Translations under genes and position numbers: made by a program | Shown here: positions 16,367 through 25,845 of the stretch, piece after piece | Numbering within the stretch: the stretch's first letter is position 1 | Layout of the letters: every line of letters begins with the position of its first letter | Notes under the pieces: generated by a model | Told to the model about the DNA's origin: nothing | Database searches by the model: none | What the model saw: only the letters and a program-made list of their open reading frames with translations | From: Ruegeria sp. YS9 | Lineage (GTDB): Bacteria; Pseudomonadota; Alphaproteobacteria; Rhodobacterales; Rhodobacteraceae | DNA length: 64,000 bases | Reading direction: 5' to 3' | Assembly: GCF_024628725.1 (NCBI RefSeq) | Contig: NZ_CP102409.1 | Coordinates: 2,141,001-2,205,000 of the forward strand

Positions 16367-16770
16367 TTCTGCTGAAGGGTCTCCAGATAGGCCACCAGAT
16401 CCACGATGGGCTGGCTCGTCAGAATTGGCTGCCCCTGCGGCGTTTTCATGGATGTGTCCTGCCCGTCAAAATAAGGACCATAAACCGGCATCGGGCTACC
16501 ATGGCTGATCAACGGGTCCCGACCATCAATGCGGGCGACAACGCGGGCAGTCGGGAACACGCCTTCCTCGTTGGACAAAGCGGTCAGATCGCTTGGTTGA
16601 ACCACCAGCACGGCCGCCATCGGACCCTGCCCCATTGCATCGATCCCATGGCAGGTCGCGCAATGGTGCATATATAGTTCTTCTCCGGTCTTCGCGTCCT
16701 GAGCCCAGGCGGCCTGCGAGGCAGCAGCCGAAACCCCAAGAACCAGCACACTGATTGTTGCCTTGAACAT
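16363..16770 (-). CDS. Periplasmic c-type cytochrome, monohaem
   Basis: The 135-residue protein has a Sec signal (cleavage near AWA-Q, residue 23) and a single haem site CATCH (Cys37, Cys40, His41). Met94 in SPMPVYG is the likely sixth ligand. The fold is a class I cytochrome c, with the C-terminal helix IVDLVAYLETLQ typical of soluble electron carriers. It probably shuttles electrons between periplasmic dehydrogenases and an oxidase, but the redox partner is not evident from the neighbours. The start ATG 16770 has AGGAGG spaced five bases upstream. Upstream in-frame codons to 17061 lie over the divergent gene and are not credible. Confidence 0.9.
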   Translation of the reverse strand: MFKATISVLVLGVSAAASQAAWAQDAKTGEELYMHHCATCHGIDAMGQGPMAAVLVVQPSDLTALSNEEGVFPTARVVARIDGRDPLISHGSPMPVYGPYFDGQDTSMKTPQGQPILTSQPIVDLVAYLETLQQN

Positions 16771-16867
16771 CGTATCCTCCTGCCTGGATTGGCATTTGCA
16801 GGGTTGCCCGATGGCCGTCATGGCGCAATGATCCAGATCAACGAAAAAGGTACAGAGGGTTCGGGCA

Positions 16868-17305
16868 ATGACACAATACGCCGCCATCATGCTGGCCGCC
16901 GGATTTGGAATTCCGATCCTGGCCGCGCTTAACGCGGCGCTGGGCAAAGTCATCGGGTCGCCAACTGCGGCAGCTGTTGTGCTGTTTGCCATCGCCTTCG
17001 TCGCCTCGGCGTTGGTCATGGCGCTGTTTCCCGGATTTGCGGCCTTGTCCAAGATTGCCAATGCGCCGAAACACCTGTTGCTTGCAGGTGTCCTGATTGC
17101 TTTCTATGTCCTGTCGATCACCCATGTCGCACCGCATTTCGGGGTGGGCAATGCCGTGTTCTTTGTGCTGCTCGGGCAATTGATCAGCGCTGCGGCCATC
17201 GACCATTTCGGCCTGTTCGGCGCACAGGTCGAACCGCTTACGCTCATGCGGACGGGCGGGATCGCCGTCATGGCCATTGGTGTTGCGATCACTCAACTGG
17301 CCTGA
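16868..17305 (+). CDS. DMT family transporter of the DUF606/YdcZ type
   Basis: The 145-residue protein has five predicted membrane helices and the DUF606 pattern: [19 protein letters not shown] at the start, [39 protein letters not shown] in the centre, and DHFGLFG near the end. Such half-size DMT proteins probably act as dimers, exporting or importing unknown small molecules. It starts with ATG 16868, divergent from the cytochrome. The 3' end overlaps lolD on the other strand by 17 bases. Confidence 0.85.
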   Translation: MTQYAAIMLAAGFGIPILAALNAALGKVIGSPTAAAVVLFAIAFVASALVMALFPGFAALSKIANAPKHLLLAGVLIAFYVLSITHVAPHFGVGNAVFFVLLGQLISAAAIDHFGLFGAQVEPLTLMRTGGIAVMAIGVAITQLA

Positions 17306-17975
17306 GCACTCCGCCCTCAAGCCGGACCATCCGGTCCATGCGCGCCGCCAGGTCAAGATTGTGCGTTGCGATCAACGCCGACAACCCTTCGTCCCGCACC
17401 AGCTTCATCAATGTATCAAAAACCTGATCCGAGGTTTCGGGGTCCAGATTGCCCGTCGGTTCATCCGCCAACAAAACACGGGGCGCATTGGCCAAGGCCC
17501 GGCAGAATGCCACCCGTTGTTGTTCCCCGCCAGAGAGCGCTGCGGGGCGGTGGCTGGCGCGTGCGGCGACGCCGACACGGTCCAGCAGGTCCAGCGCCCG
17601 GGCCTGTGCGGCCTTGTCCGACACACCATTGGCCAGTTGCGGCAGGGTGATGTTTTCCAATGCCGTGAATTCCGGCAGCAAATGGTGGAATTGATACACG
17701 AACCCGACATCCTGCCGACGCAATGCGGTTCTGGTCCGGTCGCCCTTGCCCGATACATTCTGCCCGCCGATTTCGACGGTTCCTTCGTCGGGCATGTCCA
17801 GCAGACCGGCGATATGCAGAAGCGTTGATTTACCTGCCCCAGAGGGCGCAACCATGGCTACGGCCTCACCCGCGCGCAGATCCAGATCAACTCCGCGCAA
17901 GACCTGCACTTCGCCCGGCTTGCCTTTCAGATAGGTCTTGGTCAGACCCTTCAGACGCAATGTGACATCATTCAT
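17289..17975 (-). CDS. lolD: LolD, lipoprotein-releasing system ATP-binding protein
   Basis: LolD powers extraction of outer-membrane lipoproteins from the inner membrane to the carrier LolA. The 228-residue ABC ATPase has Walker [10 protein letters not shown] (43-51), the Q-loop [15 protein letters not shown], signature [16 protein letters not shown], Walker [13 protein letters not shown] and the H-loop ATHNLDLA. The LFxxLTALENV-like stretch after the Q-loop is typical of the MacB/LolD branch. The ATG overlaps the end of lolC by 8 bases, so the two are coupled. Confidence 0.95.
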   Translation of the reverse strand: MNDVTLRLKGLTKTYLKGKPGEVQVLRGVDLDLRAGEAVAMVAPSGAGKSTLLHIAGLLDMPDEGTVEIGGQNVSGKGDRTRTALRRQDVGFVYQFHHLLPEFTALENITLPQLANGVSDKAAQARALDLLDRVGVAARASHRPAALSGGEQQRVAFCRALANAPRVLLADEPTGNLDPETSDQVFDTLMKLVRDEGLSALIATHNLDLAARMDRMVRLEGGVLRPVE

Positions 17976-19263
17976 AGCGCAACGCCTCGACCGGGTTCAG
18001 CCGCGCCGCTCGACGGGCGGGAAAATAGGTGACGACAAAGGACAGGCCAAGCGACAGGCCGATGGCCTTGAGCACATCGCTCAGGTGCAGCTCGGCGGGT
18101 AAAGCATAGATGCCCCGGATCGACGGATCCCAGACGCCACCGCCCATCACGTAATTCACGAACGAAAAGATCGGATCGATATAGATCGCAAAAAGGCACC
18201 CCAGGATGACTCCCAAAGCCGTTCCGATCAGGCCGGTAAAAGCGCCGCAGATGAAAAACACACGCAGCACCGACCCTTCGCTCAGACCGATGGTGCGCAG
18301 GATGCCGATATCGCGGCCCTTGTTCTTGACCAGCATGATCAGGCCCGAGACGATATTCATCGCGGCGATCAGAACGAGGATCGAGAGGATGATGAACATC
18401 ACGTTGTCTTCGACTTCCAATGCCCGCAGGAATCCACCGGATGCATCCTGCCAGGTCCAGATCTGGCTGCGCTCGCCCGATGCTTCGAGAATGGAAATCA
18501 GGATCGGGCCCAGTTCCTCGGGCTTTTCCACCATCACTTCGATCTCATCCGCCACACCTTCGCGATTGAAAAAACTCTGCGCCTGCGAAAACGGCATGTA
18601 GACACGCGTTCGGTCGATGTCATAGCGCCCCGCCGAGAACACATAGACAACGCGATAGGCATTCACGCGGGGCGACGTACCGAAGGCGGTTTTTACCCCG
18701 TTGGGCGAGGTCAACTTGACGACGTCCCCCACGGTGGCGCCTATGCTACGCGCCACGCCTGACCCAATTGCAATGACATCCTGACCCGTCTGAAATTCTG
18801 ACAAGTCCCCCACAGCCTGCTCTGCCTGGGCTATACCCGGCAGATCAAGCAGATCGTCGGGTCGCATTCCAAACACTTCAACGCCGCTGCTGCGGTCGCG
18901 GTTGGTGATCAGCACCTGCCCCTTCACCAAAGGAGCCGCGCGTTGAACACCGGGCACTTGTGCGATACGGGCCGCGCGCTCTTCGTAGTCGGCGATCGTG
19001 CGATCCACCCGCCCCTGGGCATCGATCTCGCCTGACGAATAGACCGTCACATGCGCGTTTGCGCCCAGAATGGTGCCGACGAATTCGGAACGGAAGCCGG
19101 ACCGGACCGACAATGTCGCGATCAGGGCAAACACTGCCAGTGTGATCCCGATCAGGGAAATCCAGGTCATCACACTGACGCCACCCTCGACCCTGCGGGC
19201 CCGCAGATAACGCCATGCGATTTTCCATTCAAAAGGGGCAAAGGGCGGGGGTGTCTTGGCCAT
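17968..19263 (-). CDS. lolC: LolC/LolE-type lipoprotein-releasing ABC transporter permease
   Basis: The 431-residue inner-membrane protein has the LolC/E layout: an N-terminal helix after [14 protein letters not shown], a periplasmic domain of about 220 residues, and three C-terminal helices with the FtsX-type core ([38 protein letters not shown]). With a single permease gene, the transporter is probably a homodimer, as described for LolF-type systems in other bacteria. The start ATG 19263 fits the family; in-frame sequence to 19458 does not. Downstream is lolD, upstream (beyond 0.8 kb) proS, an order common in alphaproteobacteria. Confidence 0.93.
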   Translation of the reverse strand: MAKTPPPFAPFEWKIAWRYLRARRVEGGVSVMTWISLIGITLAVFALIATLSVRSGFRSEFVGTILGANAHVTVYSSGEIDAQGRVDRTIADYEERAARIAQVPGVQRAAPLVKGQVLITNRDRSSGVEVFGMRPDDLLDLPGIAQAEQAVGDLSEFQTGQDVIAIGSGVARSIGATVGDVVKLTSPNGVKTAFGTSPRVNAYRVVYVFSAGRYDIDRTRVYMPFSQAQSFFNREGVADEIEVMVEKPEELGPILISILEASGERSQIWTWQDASGGFLRALEVEDNVMFIILSILVLIAAMNIVSGLIMLVKNKGRDIGILRTIGLSEGSVLRVFFICGAFTGLIGTALGVILGCLFAIYIDPIFSFVNYVMGGGVWDPSIRGIYALPAELHLSDVLKAIGLSLGLSFVVTYFPARRAARLNPVEALRYE

Positions 19264-19619
19264 ACATGCTCCGGGGTGTTCGTGTTCGCGGGGACAGTTT
19301 CGGCATTTCACCCGATGGTCAAGCCGGTTGTCCCTCTGACCCGACTCCTCAGCCTGAATGAGCCGAATCAACTCGGTGCGCAACTGGAACGATTGAGCCA
19401 ATCGGATGACTTCGGAAGCAGGCGTTACACCATGAGTTGTGAAGCGCATCACAGACAAACTGATATTGTTTCATGTATGAAGTTAATCATCGCGCTTTGT
19501 GAACTCCTGAATCGAAAAAGCAACAATGGGCGCGAAATTTTATTACTCTTTTTGATTATTTTCAGAAACTTTGTCACCCTACTTGTGGGGGAACACATTT
19601 AAGGAGCGGGGGTCGCTCA
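19264..19619. other. Divergent intergenic region, AT-rich
   Basis: The 356 bases between lolC (minus) and the small unknown gene (plus) hold no convincing open frame. The part from 19440 to 19600 is clearly AT-rich and should carry the plus-strand promoter, but I could not assign -35 and -10 boxes with confidence. Confidence 0.5.
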
Positions 19620-19979
19620 ATGAATTTTCAAATCTCAACCAACGGTGCGGGGGTAATTCCGTCCCGCCAAGCATCAACAGAACTGGATTGTGAAACAGCG
19701 GCGCTGCTGCGTGCGGCCATTCGGCCAATCTTTGCCAGCGCGGCAAGCTGGGGCAATCTGACGGATATTCTGAAAGACAAAGGGTACCGTCTGGTTTTCC
19801 GGCAAGGGCGTCTGTGTATCACGGATCGAACCACGGACGCGCGGGTTTGCGGGTTGCGGTTTCTGGGCCTTGAGTTTCGCGAACTGGTCAACCGGCTGGG
19901 TCGTCCGATCGTGGTGGCACGGGGCGACGGGGCCAACGGCGACATCCTGGCAACGCGCCCGACGGCAGACCAAGACTGA
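19620..19979 (+). CDS. Hypothetical protein, 119 residues
   Basis: I do not recognise this family with confidence. The protein is soluble, with a polar N-terminus of about 25 residues, a helix (TAALLRAAIRPIFASAASW), then LTDILKDKGYRLVFRQGRLCITD and ARVCGLRFLGLEFRELVNRLG. The pattern helix, 'L..G(Y)xL...GxLxIxD', Cys, 'LRFLG' is reminiscent of a segment found in some relaxase C-termini, though no relaxase is present. ATG 19620 is used, with AAGGAG 13 bases upstream (long spacing). It stands alone, with its own AT-rich promoter region, and ends before the proS terminator. Confidence 0.65.
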   Translation: MNFQISTNGAGVIPSRQASTELDCETAALLRAAIRPIFASAASWGNLTDILKDKGYRLVFRQGRLCITDRTTDARVCGLRFLGLEFRELVNRLGRPIVVARGDGANGDILATRPTADQD

Positions 19980-20071
19980 CGTCTCAACCAATCGAATTGG
20001 TCAGATCACATCTGGTGGCCAAAGCAATCGCATGGCCACCTTGGTGAAACGGATCTGTGTTGCGTGACACC

Positions 20072-20092
20072 AAAACCCGTCACCGGTGACGG
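20072..20092 (-). terminator. Probable terminator of proS
   Basis: The palindrome CCGTCACCGGTGACGG (20077-20092) lies 3 bases after the proS stop and is followed on the minus strand by GTTTTGG. The short T tract makes this a moderate call. Confidence 0.5.
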
Positions 20093-20095
20093 TGC

Positions 20096-21436
20096 TCAGG
20101 CAATCTGCTGGTAGATTTCAGCAACTTTGGTAACGGCCGCCTCGGGGCTCAGTTCCTCGCTATCGCCGGTCCGGCGGCAGGTCAGTTCAACAACGCCATT
20201 CTTCAGACCGCGCGGGCCGACCGTGATCCGCCAGGGCAGACCAATCAGATCCATGGTCGCAAACTTGCCCCCTGCCCGTTCATTGCGGTCATCATAAAGC
20301 GGCTCCAGCCCCAAGGCCGTCAGAGCGTTATAGATTTTGTCGCAGGCGGCATCCGCTTCTTCATCACCCTGCTTCAGGTTCACGATGCCGCAATGGAACG
20401 GGGTCACGCCCTCGGGCCAGATGATGCCTTTGTCGTCATGGCTGGCTTCGATGATCGCGCCGACCAGACGGCTGACACCGATCCCGTGGCTGCCCATATG
20501 CACCGGAACCGGTTTTCCATCCGGGCCCTGCACGGTCGCACCCAGCGGCTCGGAATACTTCGTGCCGAAGTAGAAGATCTGCCCAACTTCGATACCACGC
20601 GCCACGCGGCGGCGTTCTTCGGGGATCTGATTGAACAGCGCCTCGTCATGCGTTTCATCCGTGCGCGCGTATTTCGAGGTGAACTCTTCCAGAATGGCCT
20701 GACATTGTTCGCGGCTGTCATAGTCAATCTCACGATCACCAAAGGTCAGGTCGGTAACGGCGCTGTCATAGAAGACCTCGGATTCACCAGTGTCAGCCAG
20801 CACGAGGAACTCATGGGTGTCATCGCCGCCGATGGGCCCGGAATCCGCGCGCATCGGGATCGCCTGAAGGCCCATACGTTCATAGGTGCGCAGATAGCTG
20901 ACAAGATGGCGGTTATAGGCGTGCAGCGCGTCTTCCTTGGTGAGGTCGAAGTTGTAGCCGTCCTTCATATAGAACTCGCGGCCCCGCATCACGCCGAAAC
21001 GCGGGCGGATTTCGTCGCGGAACTTCCACTGGATCTGATAGAGGGTCAGCGGCAGGTCTTTGTAGCTGTTCACGTGGCCACGGAAGATATCGGTCACCAG
21101 TTCTTCGGCTGTGGGTGTGAACAGCATGTCACGGTCATGCCGGTCCTTCATCCGCAGCATCTCCTGACCATAATCATCATAGCGTCCGGATTCACGCCAC
21201 AAATCCGCCGACTGGATGATGGGCATCTGAATCGCGATGTGACCCGCCCGCGCCTGTTCTTCGTGGACGATGTTTTCCAGCTTGCGCAGCACTTTGAAGC
21301 CCAGCGGCAGCCAGGAATAAATCCCGGCAGAGGCCTGCTTGATCATCCCGGCACGCAGCATCAGCCGATGGCTGACGATCTGGGCCTCGGACGGGTTTTC
21401 CTTGAGAACGGGCAGAAAGTAACGGCTGAGGCGCAT
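20096..21436 (-). CDS. proS: Prolyl-tRNA synthetase, short alphaproteobacterial type
   Basis: ProS charges tRNA-Pro. At 446 residues it lacks the 180-residue editing insertion of the E. coli enzyme, as is normal in alphaproteobacteria, which often use a separate YbaK/ProXp editing factor. Class II motifs are visible: motif 1 [23 protein letters not shown], motif 2 [30 protein letters not shown] and motif 3 [18 protein letters not shown]. The anticodon-binding domain follows ([15 protein letters not shown]... to the end). Codon use matches the neighbours. Confidence 0.97.
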   Translation of the reverse strand: MRLSRYFLPVLKENPSEAQIVSHRLMLRAGMIKQASAGIYSWLPLGFKVLRKLENIVHEEQARAGHIAIQMPIIQSADLWRESGRYDDYGQEMLRMKDRHDRDMLFTPTAEELVTDIFRGHVNSYKDLPLTLYQIQWKFRDEIRPRFGVMRGREFYMKDGYNFDLTKEDALHAYNRHLVSYLRTYERMGLQAIPMRADSGPIGGDDTHEFLVLADTGESEVFYDSAVTDLTFGDREIDYDSREQCQAILEEFTSKYARTDETHDEALFNQIPEERRRVARGIEVGQIFYFGTKYSEPLGATVQGPDGKPVPVHMGSHGIGVSRLVGAIIEASHDDKGIIWPEGVTPFHCGIVNLKQGDEEADAACDKIYNALTALGLEPLYDDRNERAGGKFATMDLIGLPWRITVGPRGLKNGVVELTCRRTGDSEELSPEAAVTKVAEIYQQIA

Positions 21437-21604
21437 GGGTTAACCTTCAAAGGTAAATTTCGACTTCAAAGGTGATTATGTCAAACCACCGCCGGGGGCA
21501 ATCGGGCATTGGTGTTTTTGCGACTTCGCGTCAGTCGGTTTTTTGATTGACCCTGCAATCGGGAATTCCAATTGTGGCGCAAACTCAAAACCCATGAGGC
21601 CTTG

Positions 21605-22969
21605 ATGCAGACCATTCAGGAACCCGCCCGCAGCATTCCCGTTGTCCACTCTACAGACGTGCTGGTCGTCGGGTCCGGTCCTGCCGGTTTGGCCGCAGCA
21701 CTGGCCGCAGCGCGGACAGGTGTGGACGTCTCGCTGGTTGACCGGTTCGGGTGCATGGGCGGCAACATCACCGCCGTCGGCGTCGAAGGATTCGCCTGGT
21801 ACCGGCACGAGCAAACCGTCGAGGCCGGCGGCATCGGGATGGAATTCGAAACCCGCGCCAAAGAGATGGGCGCGGCGGTGCCCGAAAGCCAGTCGCTCAG
21901 TTATGAACTGGACAGCGAAGGGTTCAAGCTGGTGGCGGACAAGCTGGTCGAAGAGGCGGGTGTTCACCCGATGCTGCACCGGCAATTCGTCGCCCCCGTC
22001 ATGGAAGGGGACCGGATCATCGGCATCATCACCGAATCCAAGGCCGGGCGCGAGGCGATACTGGCCAAGGTGGTAATCGATGCAACCGGCGACGCCGATG
22101 TGGCCCATCGCGCGGGGGCCCCGACGCATAAAACGCCACGGGAGGACATGATGGCCGCCTCTGTCATGTTCCACCTGGCCGGAGTGGACAAGCGCGCCTT
22201 TATCGAGGGCGTCAAGGCCGACCCGCAGACCTACAAGGACTGGGGCGGCGGCGGTGAGTGGAATATCGAAACCAGCGGCAAAGAGGACGACATGTTCTCA
22301 CCCTTCGTGCACAAGCCCTTCCAGCAGGCGATTGATGAAGGTCTGATCCCGCCGCATCTGAACACCATCGCCGGCACCTGGGGCGCGATGCATGACACGG
22401 GCGAACTGACCTACATGAACCTCATTCACCTGGCCGGGATCGACGGGACCGACCCCGACAGCCTGACGCGCGGTGAAATCGAAGGTCGGCGCCAGTCAAT
22501 GTTGGCCATCGAAGCCCTGCGCCGGTTCATGCCCGGCTGCGCGAACGCTCGGCTGCGGAATTTCGGTATGACCATCGGTATTCGCGACACCCGCAAAATC
22601 GATGCGGTATACAACATGACCGAAAACGACGCCCGCCATCAGGGCCGGTTCGAGGATACGATCGGCATCTACCCCGAATTCATCGACGGGTATGCCATCC
22701 TGATCCTGCCGACCACGGGGCGGTACATGCAGGTTCCGTACCGCTCGATGCTGCCCAGGGGCGTCAGGGGCCTGCTGGTCGCGGGGCGGTCACACGGTGC
22801 CGACCGGGTGGCCCATGCCGCCACGCGCAACATGGCCTGCTGCGCCGTCATGGGTCAGGGCGCGGGCGTTGCAGCCGCGATGTCGCTGAAAAGCAATCAG
22901 GACCTGGATCAATTGAACCTGGCACCTGTTCACACGGAACTAGAGCGTCAGGGGGTCAGGATTCACTGA
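21605..22969 (+). CDS. FAD-dependent oxidoreductase (FAD_oxidored family)
   Basis: The 454-residue flavoprotein has an N-terminal dinucleotide fold VLVVGSGPAGLAAALAAARTG (residues about 18-38), a second FAD motif KVVIDATGDADVAHRAG, the family segment TIGIRDTRKIDAVYNM and a C-terminal AGRSHGADRVAHAATRNMACCAVMGQGAG. This fits Pfam FAD_oxidored, whose members include thiazole-like and unknown dehydrogenases. The start at ATG 21605 has GAGG upstream. The next gene, a 2-oxoglutarate oxygenase, starts in the stop codon (TGATG), so the two proteins are made together and probably act on one substrate. Its identity is unknown. Confidence 0.85.
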   Translation: MQTIQEPARSIPVVHSTDVLVVGSGPAGLAAALAAARTGVDVSLVDRFGCMGGNITAVGVEGFAWYRHEQTVEAGGIGMEFETRAKEMGAAVPESQSLSYELDSEGFKLVADKLVEEAGVHPMLHRQFVAPVMEGDRIIGIITESKAGREAILAKVVIDATGDADVAHRAGAPTHKTPREDMMAASVMFHLAGVDKRAFIEGVKADPQTYKDWGGGGEWNIETSGKEDDMFSPFVHKPFQQAIDEGLIPPHLNTIAGTWGAMHDTGELTYMNLIHLAGIDGTDPDSLTRGEIEGRRQSMLAIEALRRFMPGCANARLRNFGMTIGIRDTRKIDAVYNMTENDARHQGRFEDTIGIYPEFIDGYAILILPTTGRYMQVPYRSMLPRGVRGLLVAGRSHGADRVAHAATRNMACCAVMGQGAGVAAAMSLKSNQDLDQLNLAPVHTELERQGVRIH

Positions 22970-23943
22970 TGGACAGAATTCCGACAATAGACATCTCGCC
23001 GCTGTCCGATCCTGGCAGCGCAGCCTTTGATGCAACGGTACAAAGCATTATTGAGGCCTGCACGGGGATCGGGTTTCTGTCCATCACCGGAACAGGTGTG
23101 TCCCAGCAGACGGTGGATCAGGTCCGTCAGACCACACGAGAGATCTTTGCCATCAATGAAGCCCGCAAATGGGATCAGGCCATCACACGCGAGAATTATC
23201 GCGGTTATATCCCGATGGGTTTTTTCACACCCAACGATGGATCCGGCAGGGCCGACAAATACGAGGGTTACAAGCTGCACCACGAGGTTGCCGCCACCGA
23301 CCCCGTGCGCGCCGAGTGTGCCCTGTACGGCCCGAACCTGTGGCCCGCTGAAGTCCCCGAGGCAAAAGAGGTCATCCTGGATTATTGGCGTCAATTGGAT
23401 CAGGTCACTGATGTGTTGTTGGGCGCATTGGAATCCGGCCTGGGCTTGACCTCTGGCATTTTGCGCGACGCGTTCCGAAACCCGATGACCAATATGACAT
23501 TGCTGCACTATCCCCCGCAGGCTGCGGATGAAGCGGGTTATGGCATCCATCCGCACAAGGATACGGACGCACTGACCATCATCGCGCCCGATCCGGTGGG
23601 CGGGCTCGAGGTGCAGACCCGCAGCGGCAAGTGGATTTCACCAGACTGCCCACTCGGCGGTTTTGTGGTGAATATCGGCGACATGCTGGAACTGTGGTCA
23701 GGCGGGCGGTTGAAGTCCACGCCACACCGGGTGGTGAACAGATCGGGCAAGGAACGGTACTCGTTCCCCTATTTCGCCGTACCCCGCCATGACGTCATTG
23801 TTGAGCCATTGTTGCCCGCCCTGCCCGGCTTTGACCGCCCAGCGGTTCATTGTGGTCACTGGTCGGCGGAAATCTGGCGCACCAACTGGCCTGATGAAAC
23901 CGCAGAAGAAGACACCCCGGAACTGGGGACCTTGTACGATTGA
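22969..23943 (+). CDS. 2-Oxoglutarate/Fe(II)-dependent oxygenase, isopenicillin N synthase-like
   Basis: The 324-residue enzyme has the DIOX_N region (IPTIDISPLSD... CTGIGFLSITGTGV) and a jelly-roll core with the iron triad His196-Lys-Asp198 (HPHKDTD) and His253 (STPHRVVN), plus Arg263-x-Ser265 that binds 2-oxoglutarate. The fold matches the isopenicillin N synthase/ACC oxidase/gibberellin oxidase superfamily, which hydroxylates or desaturates small molecules. It begins within the stop codon of the FAD oxidoreductase and likely acts in the same pathway. The substrate cannot be read from sequence. Confidence 0.9.
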   Translation: MDRIPTIDISPLSDPGSAAFDATVQSIIEACTGIGFLSITGTGVSQQTVDQVRQTTREIFAINEARKWDQAITRENYRGYIPMGFFTPNDGSGRADKYEGYKLHHEVAATDPVRAECALYGPNLWPAEVPEAKEVILDYWRQLDQVTDVLLGALESGLGLTSGILRDAFRNPMTNMTLLHYPPQAADEAGYGIHPHKDTDALTIIAPDPVGGLEVQTRSGKWISPDCPLGGFVVNIGDMLELWSGGRLKSTPHRVVNRSGKERYSFPYFAVPRHDVIVEPLLPALPGFDRPAVHCGHWSAEIWRTNWPDETAEEDTPELGTLYD

Positions 23944-24032
23944 TACCGGCAAAGCCCTTCCCAATGAAGCGCTTGCATCATGGGCTTTGATGCGCCAAGA
24001 ACGCCTGCAAGGGCCTGAACAAGGGGATTGCC

Positions 24033-25106
24033 ATGGCTTTGCCGGTAAAGGATCAGCTGAGATACTGGGGCATCGTCGCTGCGGTTTTTGTTTTGATCCT
24101 CTGGGCCTTGGGGGATGTCCTGCTGCCCTTCGTCATTGGCGGAGCAATTGCGTATTTTCTTGATCCCGTTGCGGATCGACTGGAGCGGTTGGGCCTGTCG
24201 CGCGTCGCAGCCACAGCCATCATCACCGTCATCGGCGTTCTGGGATTTATGTTGGCGGTCCTGATGGTCGTACCTGCCCTGATTACCCAGTTGCTGGATC
24301 TGATCGACGTTCTGCCCGATCTGTTCAAGCAATTGCGCGGGTTCATTGAAAAACAGTTCCCGTCGCTGCTGGACCGGGAATCAAATACTCATCAGATGCT
24401 GGTATCCTTCGGCGACATGCTGAAATCCAAAACCGGGGATGTCCTGCAAACGGTTCTCGCGTCGCTTGGATCTGCGATCAACATCGTCGTCTTGCTGGTG
24501 ATCGTACCCGTCGTGGCTGTTTACCTGCTGCTGGACTGGGATCGCATGATCGCTCGCATCGGAGAACTCCTGCCGCGTGACCATGCCCCCACCATCAGGC
24601 GGCTGGCCGGTGAGATTGACGCCGTGCTGGCCTCTTTCGTGCGCGGGATGGGGACGGTCTGCCTGATCCTTGGCACCTATTATGCGGTTGCCCTGATGCT
24701 TGCCGGTCTGCAATTTGGCCTGATTGTGGGTTTCATTGCGGGATTGGTCACGTTCATCCCTTACCTGGGCGCCCTGATCGGTGGTTCGCTGGCGATCGGG
24801 CTGGCGCTGTTTCAGTTCTGGGGTGATTGGGCGCATATCGGGCTGATCGCGGGCATCTTTGCCATCGGACAGGTCACCGAGGGGAATTTCCTGACACCCA
24901 AGCTGGTGGGCAACTCTGTCGGGCTGCACCCGGTCTGGCTGCTGCTGGCCCTGTCTGTCTTTGGGGCTTTGTTCGGCTTTGTCGGTATGCTGATCGCCGT
25001 GCCCGTGGCCGCCGCATTGGGCGTGCTGGCCCGATTTGCCACATCGCTGTACCTGGACAGCCGACTTTATACCGGTCTTGAAGGTCAGGATCAGGAAACC
25101 GAGTAA
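24033..25106 (+). CDS. AI-2E family transporter (PerM/TqsA-like)
   Basis: The 357-residue membrane protein has the AI-2E family pattern: pairs of helices at both ends (YWGIVAAVFVLILWALGDVLLPFVIGGAIAYFLDP), a soluble central part with LPDLFKQLRGFIEK, and the conserved core LVTFIPYLGALIGGSLAIGLALFQF and LTPKLVGNSVGLHPVWLLLAL. Members include exporters of autoinducer-2 and sodium/proton antiporters; most are uncharacterised, and the name should not be read as quorum signalling. The hdaA gene starts directly after the stop codon (TAAATG), an operon arrangement common in alphaproteobacteria. Confidence 0.93.
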   Translation: MALPVKDQLRYWGIVAAVFVLILWALGDVLLPFVIGGAIAYFLDPVADRLERLGLSRVAATAIITVIGVLGFMLAVLMVVPALITQLLDLIDVLPDLFKQLRGFIEKQFPSLLDRESNTHQMLVSFGDMLKSKTGDVLQTVLASLGSAINIVVLLVIVPVVAVYLLLDWDRMIARIGELLPRDHAPTIRRLAGEIDAVLASFVRGMGTVCLILGTYYAVALMLAGLQFGLIVGFIAGLVTFIPYLGALIGGSLAIGLALFQFWGDWAHIGLIAGIFAIGQVTEGNFLTPKLVGNSVGLHPVWLLLALSVFGALFGFVGMLIAVPVAAALGVLARFATSLYLDSRLYTGLEGQDQETE

Positions 25107-25796
25107 ATGCCCCGACAACTCAGCTTTGATCTGCCCGCCAAGACTGCGCTCGGGCGTGAGGATTTCTTTGTGTCGCCTGCCAATGCTTTGGCTGTGGCGA
25201 TGATCTCGGCCACATCCTGGCCGGGAAACAAGCTTGTACTGACTGGCCCGGCTGGCGCAGGCAAAACCCATCTGGCGCATGTCTGGGCTGCGGAAACCGG
25301 CGGACGCATCATTCAGGCCGCCGACTTGCGGTATGACGACGTCCCGGATCTGGCACGCAGGCCAATTGCCGTCGAAGACGTGCCCATGATCGCCAACGAT
25401 ATCGACCAGCAGAAAACGCTGTTTCACCTGCACAATCTGGTTCTGGCCGAAGGGCACGCCTTGTTGATGACAGGTCGGCTGGCCCCGAAGTTCTGGGAAT
25501 TGCCACTGGCGGACCTGCAAAGCCGGGTCGAAGGTGCCCATCACGTGGCGCTGGACCCGCCCGACGATGCATTGCTGGGCGCGGTTCTGGCCAAACTGTT
25601 CGTAGATCGGCAGCTGAACCCCGGCCCCGAGGTAATCGCCTATCTCGTCAAACACATGGATCGGCGATTTGAAACTGCGGCCGACGTGGTGGCGCAACTG
25701 GATCAATTGGCCCTTATGGAAAAGCGCGACATCACCCGCACTTTGGCCGTGCGGGTTCTGAACATGAGCCCGGATGAGATCGAGACGGGTGATTGA
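25107..25796 (+). CDS. hdaA: HdaA, DnaA-related regulator of replication initiation
   Basis: The 229-residue AAA+ protein resembles DnaA domain III without the DNA-binding domain, as in Hda/HdaA. Seen are QLSFDLP at the N-terminus (the clamp-binding motif region), Walker A GPAGAGKTHL, Walker B-like IAVEDVP, and the DLQSRV (arginine-finger) and RRFETAADVV regions. In Caulobacter HdaA, bound to the DNA clamp, promotes ATP hydrolysis by DnaA and prevents over-initiation. It follows the AI-2E gene without spacing and precedes ppx. Confidence 0.9.
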   Translation: MPRQLSFDLPAKTALGREDFFVSPANALAVAMISATSWPGNKLVLTGPAGAGKTHLAHVWAAETGGRIIQAADLRYDDVPDLARRPIAVEDVPMIANDIDQQKTLFHLHNLVLAEGHALLMTGRLAPKFWELPLADLQSRVEGAHHVALDPPDDALLGAVLAKLFVDRQLNPGPEVIAYLVKHMDRRFETAADVVAQLDQLALMEKRDITRTLAVRVLNMSPDEIETGD

Positions 25797-25845
25797 CCCG
25801 CACCCGCCAATTTCGCATCCTCACACAGCATTACCTGGAAGACAC

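Noticed and set aside
24381..25706. 441-codon minus-strand frame opposite AI-2E and hdaA
   Set aside because: Gln/Arg/His-rich antisense translation, while both genes on the plus strand are well supported.
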